DNA from: Serratia entomophila
Lineage (GTDB): Bacteria > Pseudomonadota > Gammaproteobacteria > Enterobacterales > Enterobacteriaceae
Direction: 5' to 3'
Length of the DNA: 64,000 nt
NCBI RefSeq assembly: GCF_021462285.1
Contig: NZ_CP082788.1
Location: 89,829-153,828 of the forward strand
Numbering within the stretch: position 1 is the stretch's first letter; each line of letters starts with the position of its first letter. The notes under the pieces are model-generated. The model was given only the letters and a program-made list of their open reading frames with translations. It was not told where the DNA came from and made no database searches. A program made the position numbers and the translations under genes. Positions 25,667-34,476 of the stretch are shown here, one piece after another.

Positions 25667-28198
25667 TCAATTTTTATGTGCCGCCGAATATATTGGCTGG
25701 CAAGGTAATAACAGAGACTGGTTGGTCAAAATGACCTTAGGTAAGGAGATCTCGCATTGTGCAGCCCCCGCCCAATTAACCATGAGCTTCTCTTCGGCAT
25801 TAATTCCAGCTAACCAGACATTGCCTGAGTCACCAACAATGCCAAGTTCACGCTCTTTTGCATTACGGATCGTGGCGCCAAATGGCGGGTGGCGCCCATC
25901 GGCAGTCGTTATTGCCGCCATGACTTTTGCCCCTTTCAACATATTAAATTGCCGGAAACCGATAGCTCCTTCGGTCAATGCGCTTTCTTTAACCGATGAT
26001 CCGCTGGTTTCAACATCGTCATCCAGCTTATTAACGTCGACGCGCGTACTGGTTCGATAATAATTTCCGACGTCGGTGATAACACCAATGCCGTAATAGT
26101 TGGTATGTATCTGGTTATTCAGCGACACACCGCCAACACCATCCGTGCTAACCATCATCCTGGTGCCCCCGATGTTTCCGCCCGGGTGCAGAGCCGCCCC
26201 TTTCGCCGTCGCGGTGAACCCTCCCTGAAGAGAGAGGCCCGCAGAAGAATAACTATCTTCTACCCAGGTCGCGTTGGCCGTCATTGTGTTGAGGTCACCA
26301 CGATGCGTGTAAAAACCACTGGCTTGTGGCTGCAGACTCTCGCTGTTTCCACTGCGCGTTCCACTGCGCGTTCCGCCACTCACTCGATAACTGTCGCCAT
26401 TTTCTAAGCGCTGGTAAAAACCGGTGGTCTGGGTGTAACGATTGTCGCTATATGTTCCGCTATAGCTGACCGTACCATTAGAAAGCGGCATACTCAGGCT
26501 GACAAATATGGTATCGTTCCATTTATCATTATATTTATTCCTGGTTGCATTCAAACCAACGGAGATATTATTCCAGTCACCCAAGTCCACATATTGACTC
26601 AACGATAAATTATAATAATCCGTTGCATTTCTATTCCAATATGTTTGATGACTCCAGCTAAAATAGGCACTTAATCTCGAGTCTGGAAAACTCTTGCTGG
26701 ATGTAACGGTATACAGATTCTTATTGTGGTACATCGAGCTATTCCCCGCACGAATATCAAGGTATTCCCCCATCGACAGGTAACCACTTTCAGAAAATCT
26801 ATACCCGGCAAAAGTAATATCGCTGTTTATTTCATCAAAATGTTTTGAATAACTGACTCGCCATGACTTTCCCTGAGTACGTTCTTTATTCTGGATGTTG
26901 GCAATAGACTGCGACACATCCGCAGAAATCGCGCCCAGCACGAATAAGTCACGGCCCAGCCCAACGGAAAAGGCTTCATACTCCTCGGAAAGAACGCTAC
27001 CGCCATACAGTGACCAGGCATTCGATACCCCCCACGAGAACTCCCCGGTGCTAAACATAGGCCCCGTCACATTATGGCTGTAATCGCTGGGTCTACCGGC
27101 GGCCAACTTATAACGCACTTGACCTGGTCTGGTTAAATAAGGGATCGTCGCGGTGTCGACCGAAAATGTCTGCACGCTGCCATCTTGTTCTTCAACCCGC
27201 ACGTCCAGACGACCGTTAACCGCGCTGCTCAACTCCTGAATGTTAAACGGACCTGCGGCAACGTTGGTCTGATGCAGCACACGGCCTTTTTGACTGATCA
27301 CCACCTTGGCATTGGTTTTCGCGACCCCGTTTACCTCCGGTGCATAACCCCTCAGCTTGGGGGGCAGCATGCGTTCATCCGAGGCTAACGACACCCCAGT
27401 GAAACGCCAGGAGTCAAAAATGTCTGAGCTCAGATAGGTTTCGCCCAGTAACAATTTGGTGGTGATCGAGGGCAAAGCGCGGTAGGCATACACCCGGCTC
27501 CAATCCAGTGTACGGGTTGCCTGATAGTTACCTGCGGTACGGTTATAAGCCCCCTGATAATCGCCACGCAAACGCCAGGCGCCGAGATTGGCCCCAAGGG
27601 TTCCATTGCCACTGATATTGGTAGTGATATTCCCTTTTTTAGGTTCTGTAATGGCGCTGGTCAGGCTATAGTCGAACATGATGCCCGGCTCTCCCTCTTC
27701 CCAACGAGAAGGGGGCAGCCAGTTCGCATCGCTGTATTCCAGCCATGCTTGCGGTACAGCCATATAAAGCGCAGACTCAGACAAATCGCCACGAAAACTA
27801 ACCCCCTCAAGCGCACTGAAGTCCGCACATTGACTGTCGTGCCACCAGGTGATGTTTTTGATGAATTCAGGTTTCAGCCCTATCAGTGGCAATTGTTCCG
27901 GCGTAATGCAAACCTCAACAGCAGAGACAGCTTGTTGGTTTTTATCTTTATTACGTTCATAAAAATAAAACTCCAGATCGGCCGCGTTATTTTCGTTGAC
28001 CTTCATATTCAACGTGTAAGAACCAGGCATGATATAGCCAGCCTGTGAGAATCGTGATAAATCTATGTTATTTTTAATATCGTCATCTAAAATATCAGTA
28101 TTGAATTCAACGGCAATCGCCATTGAATTGGTCAATGACAAGTAAATCAAAACACCAAGAATAGCTAACCGTGGCTTTCGGAGATCAAGAAAATTCAC
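25667..28198 (-). CDS. Outer-membrane fimbrial usher
   Basis: 843-aa FimD/PapC-type usher, the outer-membrane pore that assembles pilus subunits handed over by the chaperone. The GTG start at 28198 follows CAGGAG. The mature N-terminus VEFNTDILDDDIKNNIDLSRFSQAGYIMPGSYTLNMKVN is typical. Conserved barrel and plug segments follow (RGYAPEVNGVAKTNAKVVISQKGRVLHQTNVAAGPFNIQEL), and the C-terminal PPFGATIRNAKERELGIVGDSGNVWLAG domain is intact. A 12-bp tandem duplication at 26349-26372 gives SGTRSGTRSG. No frameshift. Confidence 0.93.
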   Translation of the reverse strand: MNFLDLRKPRLAILGVLIYLSLTNSMAIAVEFNTDILDDDIKNNIDLSRFSQAGYIMPGSYTLNMKVNENNAADLEFYFYERNKDKNQQAVSAVEVCITPEQLPLIGLKPEFIKNITWWHDSQCADFSALEGVSFRGDLSESALYMAVPQAWLEYSDANWLPPSRWEEGEPGIMFDYSLTSAITEPKKGNITTNISGNGTLGANLGAWRLRGDYQGAYNRTAGNYQATRTLDWSRVYAYRALPSITTKLLLGETYLSSDIFDSWRFTGVSLASDERMLPPKLRGYAPEVNGVAKTNAKVVISQKGRVLHQTNVAAGPFNIQELSSAVNGRLDVRVEEQDGSVQTFSVDTATIPYLTRPGQVRYKLAAGRPSDYSHNVTGPMFSTGEFSWGVSNAWSLYGGSVLSEEYEAFSVGLGRDLFVLGAISADVSQSIANIQNKERTQGKSWRVSYSKHFDEINSDITFAGYRFSESGYLSMGEYLDIRAGNSSMYHNKNLYTVTSSKSFPDSRLSAYFSWSHQTYWNRNATDYYNLSLSQYVDLGDWNNISVGLNATRNKYNDKWNDTIFVSLSMPLSNGTVSYSGTYSDNRYTQTTGFYQRLENGDSYRVSGGTRSGTRSGNSESLQPQASGFYTHRGDLNTMTANATWVEDSYSSAGLSLQGGFTATAKGAALHPGGNIGGTRMMVSTDGVGGVSLNNQIHTNYYGIGVITDVGNYYRTSTRVDVNKLDDDVETSGSSVKESALTEGAIGFRQFNMLKGAKVMAAITTADGRHPPFGATIRNAKERELGIVGDSGNVWLAGINAEEKLMVNWAGAAQCEISLPKVILTNQSLLLPCQPIYSAAHKN

Positions 28199-28246
28199 AC
28201 GTACTCCTGGCGAATAAATAACAAATTAAAAATAACAAAGCAATAA

Positions 28247-28786
28247 TCACTGATAGTGAACCATAAATTTTATAACGCTATAGAATTCACCTGCCCGTAA
28301 GGCAGTGTTATTTCTTACCAACTGCAACTGATATTTTAACGTGGTGGTGTCCGGCTCGAGTTCAATCACATTCATTACTCCGCCCACAGCGGCAACCTGT
28401 TGGTGAGAATCCATAATACGGATCCCAACACCCTGTGCTTCTCCCTGTGTCGCAAACAATGATGTTCCATCGGCAACACCATCGAAGGTGACCAAAACGT
28501 CACGCCACTGACCTTTTTCTGATTCTTTATTTAAAACACACTTGATTAAGTGCAGATTGAATGTCCTTAACGGCCCTTGCCCGTCAGCAACCAGCGTCCG
28601 CAATGGCAATTCACCAAGATTAATACTCTGGTAAACATCCTCTGCTGCAATAGTGCATGCCGAAGCAATAATTTGGCCATTCATCGTTACCCGACCATGC
28701 CCCTGATCTTGTGCCAATGCGCCGTTGATACCACCGAACAGAAATAATAAAAACCAAAGGTTATTCTTTAACACGCGGAACTTCAC
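28247..28786 (-). CDS. Fimbrial subunit, possible PapH-like anchor
   Basis: 179-aa pilin-fold protein with a GTG start at 28786, signal peptide ending in GALAQD, VTMNGQIIASACTIAAEDVYQSINLGELPLRTL, a second Cys in LIKCVLN, and C-terminal AGEFYSVIKFMVHYQ. Its position between the major pilin and the usher is that of PapH, the subunit that terminates and anchors the fibre. The functional assignment rests on position and similarity of layout. Confidence 0.78.
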   Translation of the reverse strand: MKFRVLKNNLWFLLFLFGGINGALAQDQGHGRVTMNGQIIASACTIAAEDVYQSINLGELPLRTLVADGQGPLRTFNLHLIKCVLNKESEKGQWRDVLVTFDGVADGTSLFATQGEAQGVGIRIMDSHQQVAAVGGVMNVIELEPDTTTLKYQLQLVRNNTALRAGEFYSVIKFMVHYQ

Positions 28787-28808
28787 CTTTTGGACTTACA
28801 GAGAAAAC

Positions 28809-28836
28809 GGTCAGCCAGAATATATTCTGGCTGACC
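28809..28836. terminator. Perfect 28-bp palindrome after the major pilin gene
   Basis: A completely self-complementary 28-bp sequence lies 10 bases beyond the stop of the major pilin gene. On the minus strand it is followed by TTTTCTC, so it could act as a leaky terminator or as an mRNA-stabilising hairpin. Such elements are commonly used to make the major subunit in excess over the usher and tip genes. Confidence 0.7.
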
Positions 28837-28845
28837 TTGGCAAAC

Positions 28846-29373
28846 TTACTGGTAAGCCAGGGTAAAGTCAGCTACAGACTGGAATTCACCGGTGCTGATT
28901 TCAGTGCTAATCCCCTGCAGATAAGCAGAGAAGTTCAGGGTGTTGGAACCCTCGATCAATTCACGAGCTCCCGTTGCCTGGCCCAACGTAATCAGATTGC
29001 CAGAACCGTCGGTAACTGCCACGCCAGCGCCAGAAGCGGTGCCGGTAATACCTAGCAGCTGGTTAGAGCTATCTGCAGCAGAGCCACCGAAGGTCACGGT
29101 AACGGTATTGGCTTTATCAGCATCCAGCGCACAGTTTTCCAGCAGGATTTCGAAATTACGCGGCGTAGAAGAACCACCATCCGCCAGTTGGGAAGCAGCA
29201 ATCTGCCCCAAGTCAACTTCTTGATCTGAAGACTCTGGATTCACAGAACAAGCGGCCTCAATAATAGAACCGGTGAAAGTTACACGGCCAGAACCTTGAT
29301 CTGCAGCATTCGCACCAAATGCAGTCAGGCCGGAGGCCAGTAATAAAACAGACGCAATTTTATTGATTTTCAT
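28846..29373 (-). CDS. Major fimbrial subunit (type 1/P-type pilin)
   Basis: 175-aa pilin, first gene of the leftward fimbrial operon. The signal peptide ends TAFGANA; the mature protein starts ADQGSGRVTFTGSIIEAACSVNPESSDQEVDLGQIAASQL. The second Cys is in LLENCALDADKANTVTVTF, and the C-terminus STGEFQSVADFTLAYQ has the penultimate Tyr. The number of downstream minor subunits, the proximal position and the hairpin just after it support the major-subunit role. Confidence 0.9.
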   Translation of the reverse strand: MKINKIASVLLLASGLTAFGANAADQGSGRVTFTGSIIEAACSVNPESSDQEVDLGQIAASQLADGGSSTPRNFEILLENCALDADKANTVTVTFGGSAADSSNQLLGITGTASGAGVAVTDGSGNLITLGQATGARELIEGSNTLNFSAYLQGISTEISTGEFQSVADFTLAYQ

Positions 29374-30142
29374 ATAATTCTAATATCCGATTTTAAATGT
29401 TGCACAAAGTGCATTGAGTTTTAGGGGCTCAATGAAATTTATGTTGTTTATTTTGGGTGTTAAATGTTAAAACCCATCACCAAAAGACAAACTTAACCAT
29501 ACGCAATAATTTACGCACTTATATTTAAGCACCAGAACATATAAACACATCTGGCATCAATCATTTGGCGGAGAGAAGATTATATTTTTTCGAAAAATAA
29601 ATAAAGTCGTTTTTTGATGTAACACAAAGACAAACAATATTCGATATCTGAAATACCTAGACAGGATAAAAACCCAAGAATAATGAAAAGTAAGGATTAA
29701 CGCCTGTTAAATGTCGTTAAATTCATACTATTCACAACACTGACCCAAGAAGAGGTCTTAGACAAGACAGGAATTGCTGGTTAAATTTAAACCAAAAGAA
29801 TAATAATAGAGCACACGACATGGGAAAATAATGAGTTTAGGTACACACGGTATTAGTTCTGTAGCCATCCTTGGAAATAATTTTTTTGGATTTCATGGTA
29901 AATATAGAGATAACATTGAGAACAGCTTTCCTTGTCAACTTCTGGAAGGTCACATAATCAATTACTGTAATCACGTTAATGACCAATAGCCGCAACCTTC
30001 TTTTAAGAATAGCGAAAATAGCGAAAGTTAAGGTATCTCCCACATTTTAGCCTGGTATGGTTTCATCCAATAAAGACATATTGGAAAAAGATGTATTTTT
30101 TAAGGAAGATACAAGATATGGTTAGGGATGTAATAATAACAG
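29374..30142. promoter_or_regulatory. AT-rich intergenic region upstream of the fimbrial operon
   Basis: About 770 bases with no credible gene; a 68-codon minus-strand ORF at 29837-30043 with a GTG start has no features. The fimbrial promoter should be within the first few hundred bases upstream of 29373. No fim-type invertible-element repeats or FimB/FimE recombinase gene were seen, so control is more likely through the adjacent ToxR-like regulator. Confidence 0.5.
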
Positions 30143-30176
30143 GCCACGGCACAGGAGTGCACTCCTGTGCCGTGGC
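30143..30176. terminator. Perfect 34-bp palindrome downstream of the FidL-like gene
   Basis: A GC-rich, completely self-complementary 34-bp sequence within very AT-rich DNA, 44 bases beyond the end of the FidL-like gene. On the minus strand the downstream bases are TGTTATTATTAC, a weak U-tract. It is probably a terminator for the regulator operon, or a dyad binding site. Confidence 0.6.
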
Positions 30177-30219
30177 ATTGGCATTTATTGAACATGTAAA
30201 GTTAAATCAAAGGATGGGG

Positions 30220-30711
30220 TTACGTTTTCTTTTTCTTACATACAAACAATGTTCTTTTTGAGTCACTGAAGATTAATGTGTCATTATTAACACTGCGTAT
30301 ATCGTAGTAAAGGCTTTCTTGCCTGGATACTAATTCTTCGTAGACAATATCGGGTAAATTATCTCTTGGGTTTTTTACCGGCTTTTGACGAATCAGCTCA
30401 TAGCTGTTCTTTTTCTCGCGAAAGATAGATACCTTAATGACTCTATCGACGATATATCGACTCTTTTCATAATTAATAACTCCGTATTCTGTTATGATTC
30501 CTTTATTATTTGAAGGAATATGAAAATTTATTTTCACTGATGAAAAAACATCAATTTCATTTTTTCCATTATCTTCATGATAAACATGAAACTCAGAGGA
30601 GCAATCAAATGGTATCACTTCATCATTCATATATAAATAAAAATATAAAAGTATCGCCGGCAGTAACAGTAAGCCTAACACTTTATAAAAAAACATAGTT
30701 CTTACATTCAT
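30220..30711 (-). CDS. FidL-like single-pass membrane protein
   Basis: 163 aa from ATG 30711 (MNVRTMFFYKVLGLLLLPAILLYFYLYMND). One N-terminal transmembrane helix is followed by a periplasmic domain of about 130 aa with two cysteines and a basic tail (CKKKKT). An earlier in-frame ATG at 30738 would overlap the regulator gene by 56 bases. The pairing of a ToxR-like membrane regulator with a small membrane partner encoded immediately downstream matches MarT/FidL of Salmonella and, in layout, ToxR/ToxS. The partner probably stabilises or senses for the regulator. AT-rich, unlike the toxin genes. Confidence 0.65.
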   Translation of the reverse strand: MNVRTMFFYKVLGLLLLPAILLYFYLYMNDEVIPFDCSSEFHVYHEDNGKNEIDVFSSVKINFHIPSNNKGIITEYGVINYEKSRYIVDRVIKVSIFREKKNSYELIRQKPVKNPRDNLPDIVYEELVSRQESLYYDIRSVNNDTLIFSDSKRTLFVCKKKKT

Positions 30712-31426
30712 TTCTGCCACTGGATTTGGTCCCATCACATACAGCCACGAAAGTTTCTTTTTTTAAGTTTTCAACATCCAATTTACTATCATCGATATAA
30801 ACTATTTTATGCGTGTTTTCACACCTACGCATTACATTTTTCCCTGAAGAGGATTTGATGAATGTTTCTATCGATTTTATTTTAGCGGACTGTGTGACGT
30901 ATACGTCACACAGTCCGACCTGAGTGAAATATGAAAAATTATGGTTATCATAAGCAGCCTTAAATATATAGGAAAAGAATGCAACATACATAATTTCAAG
31001 TGCGAAAATAATAATAAACCACTGACGGTGAAATTTTTTAACTGTACTACCTTCAACTTTCTCAGAACTTAAAGGTACCTCGGATAAATCGCCACTCAAT
31101 ACCTTAACGGTCAATACCAACATAAAACCTTGCTTTGGCATGGTTTCTATTGAGTTTTCAATCCTTAGATCTGTAAATGCCTTTCTTAAAAGTGAAATAT
31201 TTTTATTTAGATTACTGTCTGAAGGTGTCAGATTGAACTTATCCCAAACATCATTGAGTAAGTCATCGCGCCTTATAAGTTTGTTAGGCGTTATAATCAA
31301 CCTGCTTAACAGCCGGGCAGAAGATAGCGACAGCTCGATGGACTGAACGCCTCGGCAAAGGACTCTGGTATTATCATTAAAATGAACCAGATCATTTAAC
31401 ATAAATTCCATGGTGGGAAAACTCAT
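30683..31426 (-). CDS. ToxR/MarT-like membrane-anchored transcriptional regulator
   Basis: 247-aa protein. Residues 1-105 form an OmpR/PhoB-type winged helix (LSLSSARLLSRLIITPNKLIRRDDLLNDVWDKF...SDSNLNKNISLLRKAFTDL...IETMPKQGFML). A single transmembrane helix spans about 135-156 (WFIIIFALEIMYVAFFSYIF), followed by a periplasmic domain with four cysteines, enough for two disulphides. It therefore binds DNA from the membrane in response to envelope signals. It is encoded upstream of the FidL-like gene (28-base overlap) and upstream of the fimbrial operon on the same strand; the fimbrial promoter is a plausible target. Confidence 0.82.
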   Translation of the reverse strand: MSFPTMEFMLNDLVHFNDNTRVLCRGVQSIELSLSSARLLSRLIITPNKLIRRDDLLNDVWDKFNLTPSDSNLNKNISLLRKAFTDLRIENSIETMPKQGFMLVLTVKVLSGDLSEVPLSSEKVEGSTVKKFHRQWFIIIFALEIMYVAFFSYIFKAAYDNHNFSYFTQVGLCDVYVTQSAKIKSIETFIKSSSGKNVMRRCENTHKIVYIDDSKLDVENLKKETFVAVCDGTKSSGRNECKNYVFL

Positions 31427-31898
31427 TCAACGTGAAAACAAATCGGGAATAATAATCATTTTCATGCCACTATTATGGATAGTATAGATAATACCTCTAA
31501 TAGTAGCTACTGATACGATTGAACCACAAAGCCCACTACTCAATTTTCTGCCAAGGACCGAAAAAATATAATTTATGTTAGAAAAAAGCATAACGGCATG
31601 TGGCAATTCGCCAGTTCAATTGGATGGCAATTCATTTGCATAGGTAAAATCTAGAGCTAACGTTAATTCCGATTAAAACTAGCTCGTCTTGATAAGACAC
31701 CCTCTTTCGTCCATGTTAAAAATCACCCTAAAAATAACTAACCATACAGTTAAAATCACGACAAGCAACAAAACACACTCAAAAAAATAACATTATCGCA
31801 ACACGTGATCGGCAAAACCTATTAATAATACACTAACGATCGTTATAATAGATCGTTACGACTAATATTGCAAACAACGGTAAATGATCCGCTTGGAA
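31427..31898. promoter_or_regulatory. AT-rich region upstream of the regulator, with a 12-bp palindrome
   Basis: No gene is visible in about 470 bases. TAACGATCGTTA at 31834-31845 is a perfect palindrome, and a further half-site GATCGTTA follows at 31851-31858, which looks like an operator. The regulator promoter should lie at the left side of this region. The right edge is the ISKra4 insertion. Confidence 0.4.
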
Positions 31899-32024
31899 TA
31901 GGAGAGCATGAAAAAACGTGGGGCAGTCACCGAATGTATCGCCTACTGGGGCTAGAATAACCAATATCATAACAATACCTGTTACCTCTACGTCATCAAA
32001 ATCGCTGTTCGTGGCGTAAGTCCC

Positions 32025-32571
32025 ATGGTCTGGCGCCGGCTAAGAATCACTGCTGATACGTCGCTGGCCGCGCTTCACTTCATTTTCCAGATCGTGCAGG
32101 GCTGGGGTGATGATTACCTCCATCAGTTTCATATTTACGGCAAAGATTACGGTATCTCTTACGATGGTGGCATTGGCTTTCCGGATAACCCGTTCCGGAC
32201 CGTGATTGATGATTTTAGTTTTGATGTCAGCGATCGCTTTACCTACGAATACAACTTCTTTGATCACTGGCTTCATGACGTTCGTGTTGAGGCCATTCAT
32301 GAAGACTCAACGCTGAAAACACCATTTTGTATCAGCGGTCATGGCATACCCGGAACACCCCCCCGAGGATGAAACTGATAAGACGCTGGTGTTTCTGGAG
32401 GCCATCGTTAATGCGGATGATACAGCAACGGTCGGTGATATCCGGGCCTTTGTTGACGACCTGGATGCTGTTCGGTTCAATCGCAATAAAATCAACAGGC
32501 AATTGAGCAAACTCGACCTGGCGGCGCCAGCACTGGAACCTGAAGTGATCTGGTCGGGTCGCCGGCGCTGA
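32025..32571 (+). pseudogene. pRiA4b ORF3-like passenger gene of the IS (frameshifted)
   Basis: The N-terminal part (VIKIAVRGVSPMVWRRLRITADTSLAALHFIFQIVQGWGDDYLHQFHIYGKDYG) belongs to the plasmid pRiA4b ORF-3 family, commonly carried by ISKra4-type elements. The matching sequence begins before the first ATG at 32025 (YLYVIKIAVRG), where no start codon is seen before an upstream TAG. The frame breaks in a run of seven C near 32360 (PGTPP / PPEDETDKTLVFLEAI), after which the C-terminal part continues to 32571; six C would restore it. Function of the family is unknown. Confidence 0.7.
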
Positions 32572-32747
32572 CGGATGTCTATAAAGGTATACTTCTCTAA
32601 TTCAGGAAATTGCCGTGCTCAGGACCAGAGGTGCCACACTCAGGACCGCCTGCGACCACGTAAACCTTGGCATTTCAATATATTATAAACTTAGCAACCA
32701 GATGAAAAACCAGTAACCAGGAGATAATCCCACCACGACAGGAGGCA

Positions 32748-34153
32748 ATGATGAAATTGACGCTCCAGATAGTTATAACCGAGGAGTCAGGCGTGAGTCG
32801 AACGGAAGAACTGATGACATTACAGAAGTCAGGAGATGCCCGAAATGATATCGGATTATCGCTTTCAGAGTCGAAGAGCTTGCTGAACACCTTCCAGCAG
32901 TCAATGGTTCAGCAGCAGGCGGACGAATATACTCACCAGCATATCCAGTGTCCTCACTGCTTTGCGGCACGCAGAATCAAAGGCCGGCAGAAAATACAGT
33001 ACAGGACACTGTTTGGCATTATTCCTGTCTCAAGGCTCCGGGTGTACCGGTGTCGTTGCGAAGAAAGTGCGACAAAAACCGTCAGTCTGCTCAGTGATTG
33101 GGCTGGCGATCACACCCATCCTTCACTGAAATATATAGAAACCCGCTGGGCGTCCATGATCTCGTATGAAATGACGACCCGCCTGCTGAAGGATGTTCTG
33201 CCGGTGGGGGATAACCTGAATGCCTCAACGGTGAGGAATCATTTATGCCAGGTGGCACAGCGTCTTGATGCTGAGGCGGAATCGCATTCTGGTTTTCTTT
33301 CAGGCTGCCCCCGCGACTGGGGTAACCTGCCCAGACCAGGGAAACCGCTTGTGGTGGGTATTGATGGTGGTTATGTTCGCGACCGGGATGACAAAAACGT
33401 AATTTTGAAATTATTGCCGGTAAATCTTTTTCAATCGGGGCGCCAACAGACACGCGCCGTTTCGGCTTTGTCCAGAAGGGTGACTGTCATCCGGAACGCA
33501 GGCTCATGGCACACTTGTCTGCCCAGGGAATGCAGGCCAACCAACAGATTTTCTTTCTGTCCGACGGTGCGGATAACCTGAGGGAACTGCAGTTCGGCAT
33601 GTATCCTGAGTCAATTCATGTGCTTGACTGGTTTCATATTACGATGCGACTGACGGTGCTTATGCAGTATGCAAAGGGGCTGCAGGTGTCAGACCCAGAG
33701 ACGGGCAGTAAAGTTTCTGCGCTTCTGGAAAGCAGTAAACGATACCTTTGGCATGGCAATGTTGTCGCCGCACTGGAGCATATCGATAATTGCGTCATGT
33801 ATTGCGATGACCCTGAGCTCAACTATGCAGGCCTGAAATCCCTGCAAAAACACCTGGATGAAATGTATACCTACATCGGGAACAATAAGATGATGATCCC
33901 AAACTATGGTGAAATGCACCGGTACGGAGAGCCTGTTTCAACGGCGTTTGTGGAATCAACGATAAATGAAGTGATCGCCAGACGAATGGCCAAAAAGCAG
34001 CAGATGCAGTGGAGCAGAAAAGGGGCGCATTATTTGTTACAGACCCGGACCGCTGTTCTGAATAACGAGCTGCAGGATAAATTCGCCTGCTGGTATCCGG
34101 GGTTCTCGATGGACGAACAAAGTGATGGAAAGGTATCAGCGATGGCAGCTTAG
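32748..34153 (+). pseudogene. ISKra4-family transposase (frameshifted)
   Basis: The start ATG 32748 follows GGAGG. The protein has a zinc-ribbon-like segment (HIQCPHCFAARRIKGRQKIQYRTLFG...VYRCRCEES) and the first catalytic region VVGIDGGYVRDRDDK. At about 33397-33402 (GACAAAAACGTA) the frame shifts by one base. The rest continues in another frame as RNFEIIAGKSFSIGAP...ANQQIFFLSDGADNLRELQ...HVLDWFHITMRLTVL...EKVIARR-like DNA-processing motifs, to the stop at 34153. One extra A would restore a single protein of about 468 aa. A programmed -1 shift at AAA-AAC is an alternative but is not a canonical slippery heptamer. Confidence 0.82.
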
Positions 34154-34188
34154 ATTACGACTGCCCCACGTTTTTTCATGCTCTCCTA

Positions 34189-34476
34189 CTCGAGCGCACA
34201 CAACGTGAACTGAACGGGGTACCCTGCATCTCGATCGATGCACTGCCAGCCAAGCAGCAGATCATCGTCAGCCGCTCATTTGGTCAACGCGTCACGCAGC
34301 TGCATGAAATGCACCAGGCGGTATGTCAGTACGCCGAACGTGCCGCCGAGAAGCTACGAAGAGAGCGGCAGTATTGCCGGCATATTTCGGTGTTTTTGCG
34401 AACCAGCCCGTTTGCCCCTCACGATCCCTATTACGCGAACAGTAACAGCGTGCGGCTCATGCTGGCCACGCAGGCA
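34189..34476 (+). pseudogene. umuC: umuC 3' fragment (DNA polymerase V subunit)
   Basis: The frame from 34189 reads LERTQRELNGVPCISIDALPAKQQIIVSRSFGQRVTQLHEMHQAVCQYAERAAEKLRRERQYCRHISVFLRTSPFAPHDPYYANSNSVRLMLATQ. This is the region after the polymerase core of UmuC (family Y translesion polymerase), including the SRSFG motif. The 5' half is missing at the IS end, and the C-terminal tail is replaced by methyltransferase sequence. Confidence 0.82.

Larger units (their letters stand above)
31899..34188. mobile_element. ISKra4-family insertion sequence with 30-bp perfect terminal inverted repeats
   Basis: The 30-base sequence at 31899-31928 is exactly repeated in reverse complement at 34159-34188. 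The element is 2290 bp and carries, left to right, a pRiA4b ORF3-like passenger gene and an ISKra4-type transposase, both frameshifted. It is inserted at the broken 5' side of a umuC fragment: sequence right of 34188 reads straight into UmuC, sequence left of 31899 does not, so the flank was lost or rearranged. Target duplication is unclear, since a shared TA may belong to the repeats. Confidence 0.88.

Noticed and set aside
29374..29900. fim-type invertible promoter element
   Set aside because: No pair of short inverted repeats framing a promoter and no FimB/FimE-like recombinase gene were found.
29837..30043. Minus-strand ORF of 68 aa upstream of the fimbrial operon
   Set aside because: GTG start without clear ribosome site, composition of random AT-rich DNA, no motif.
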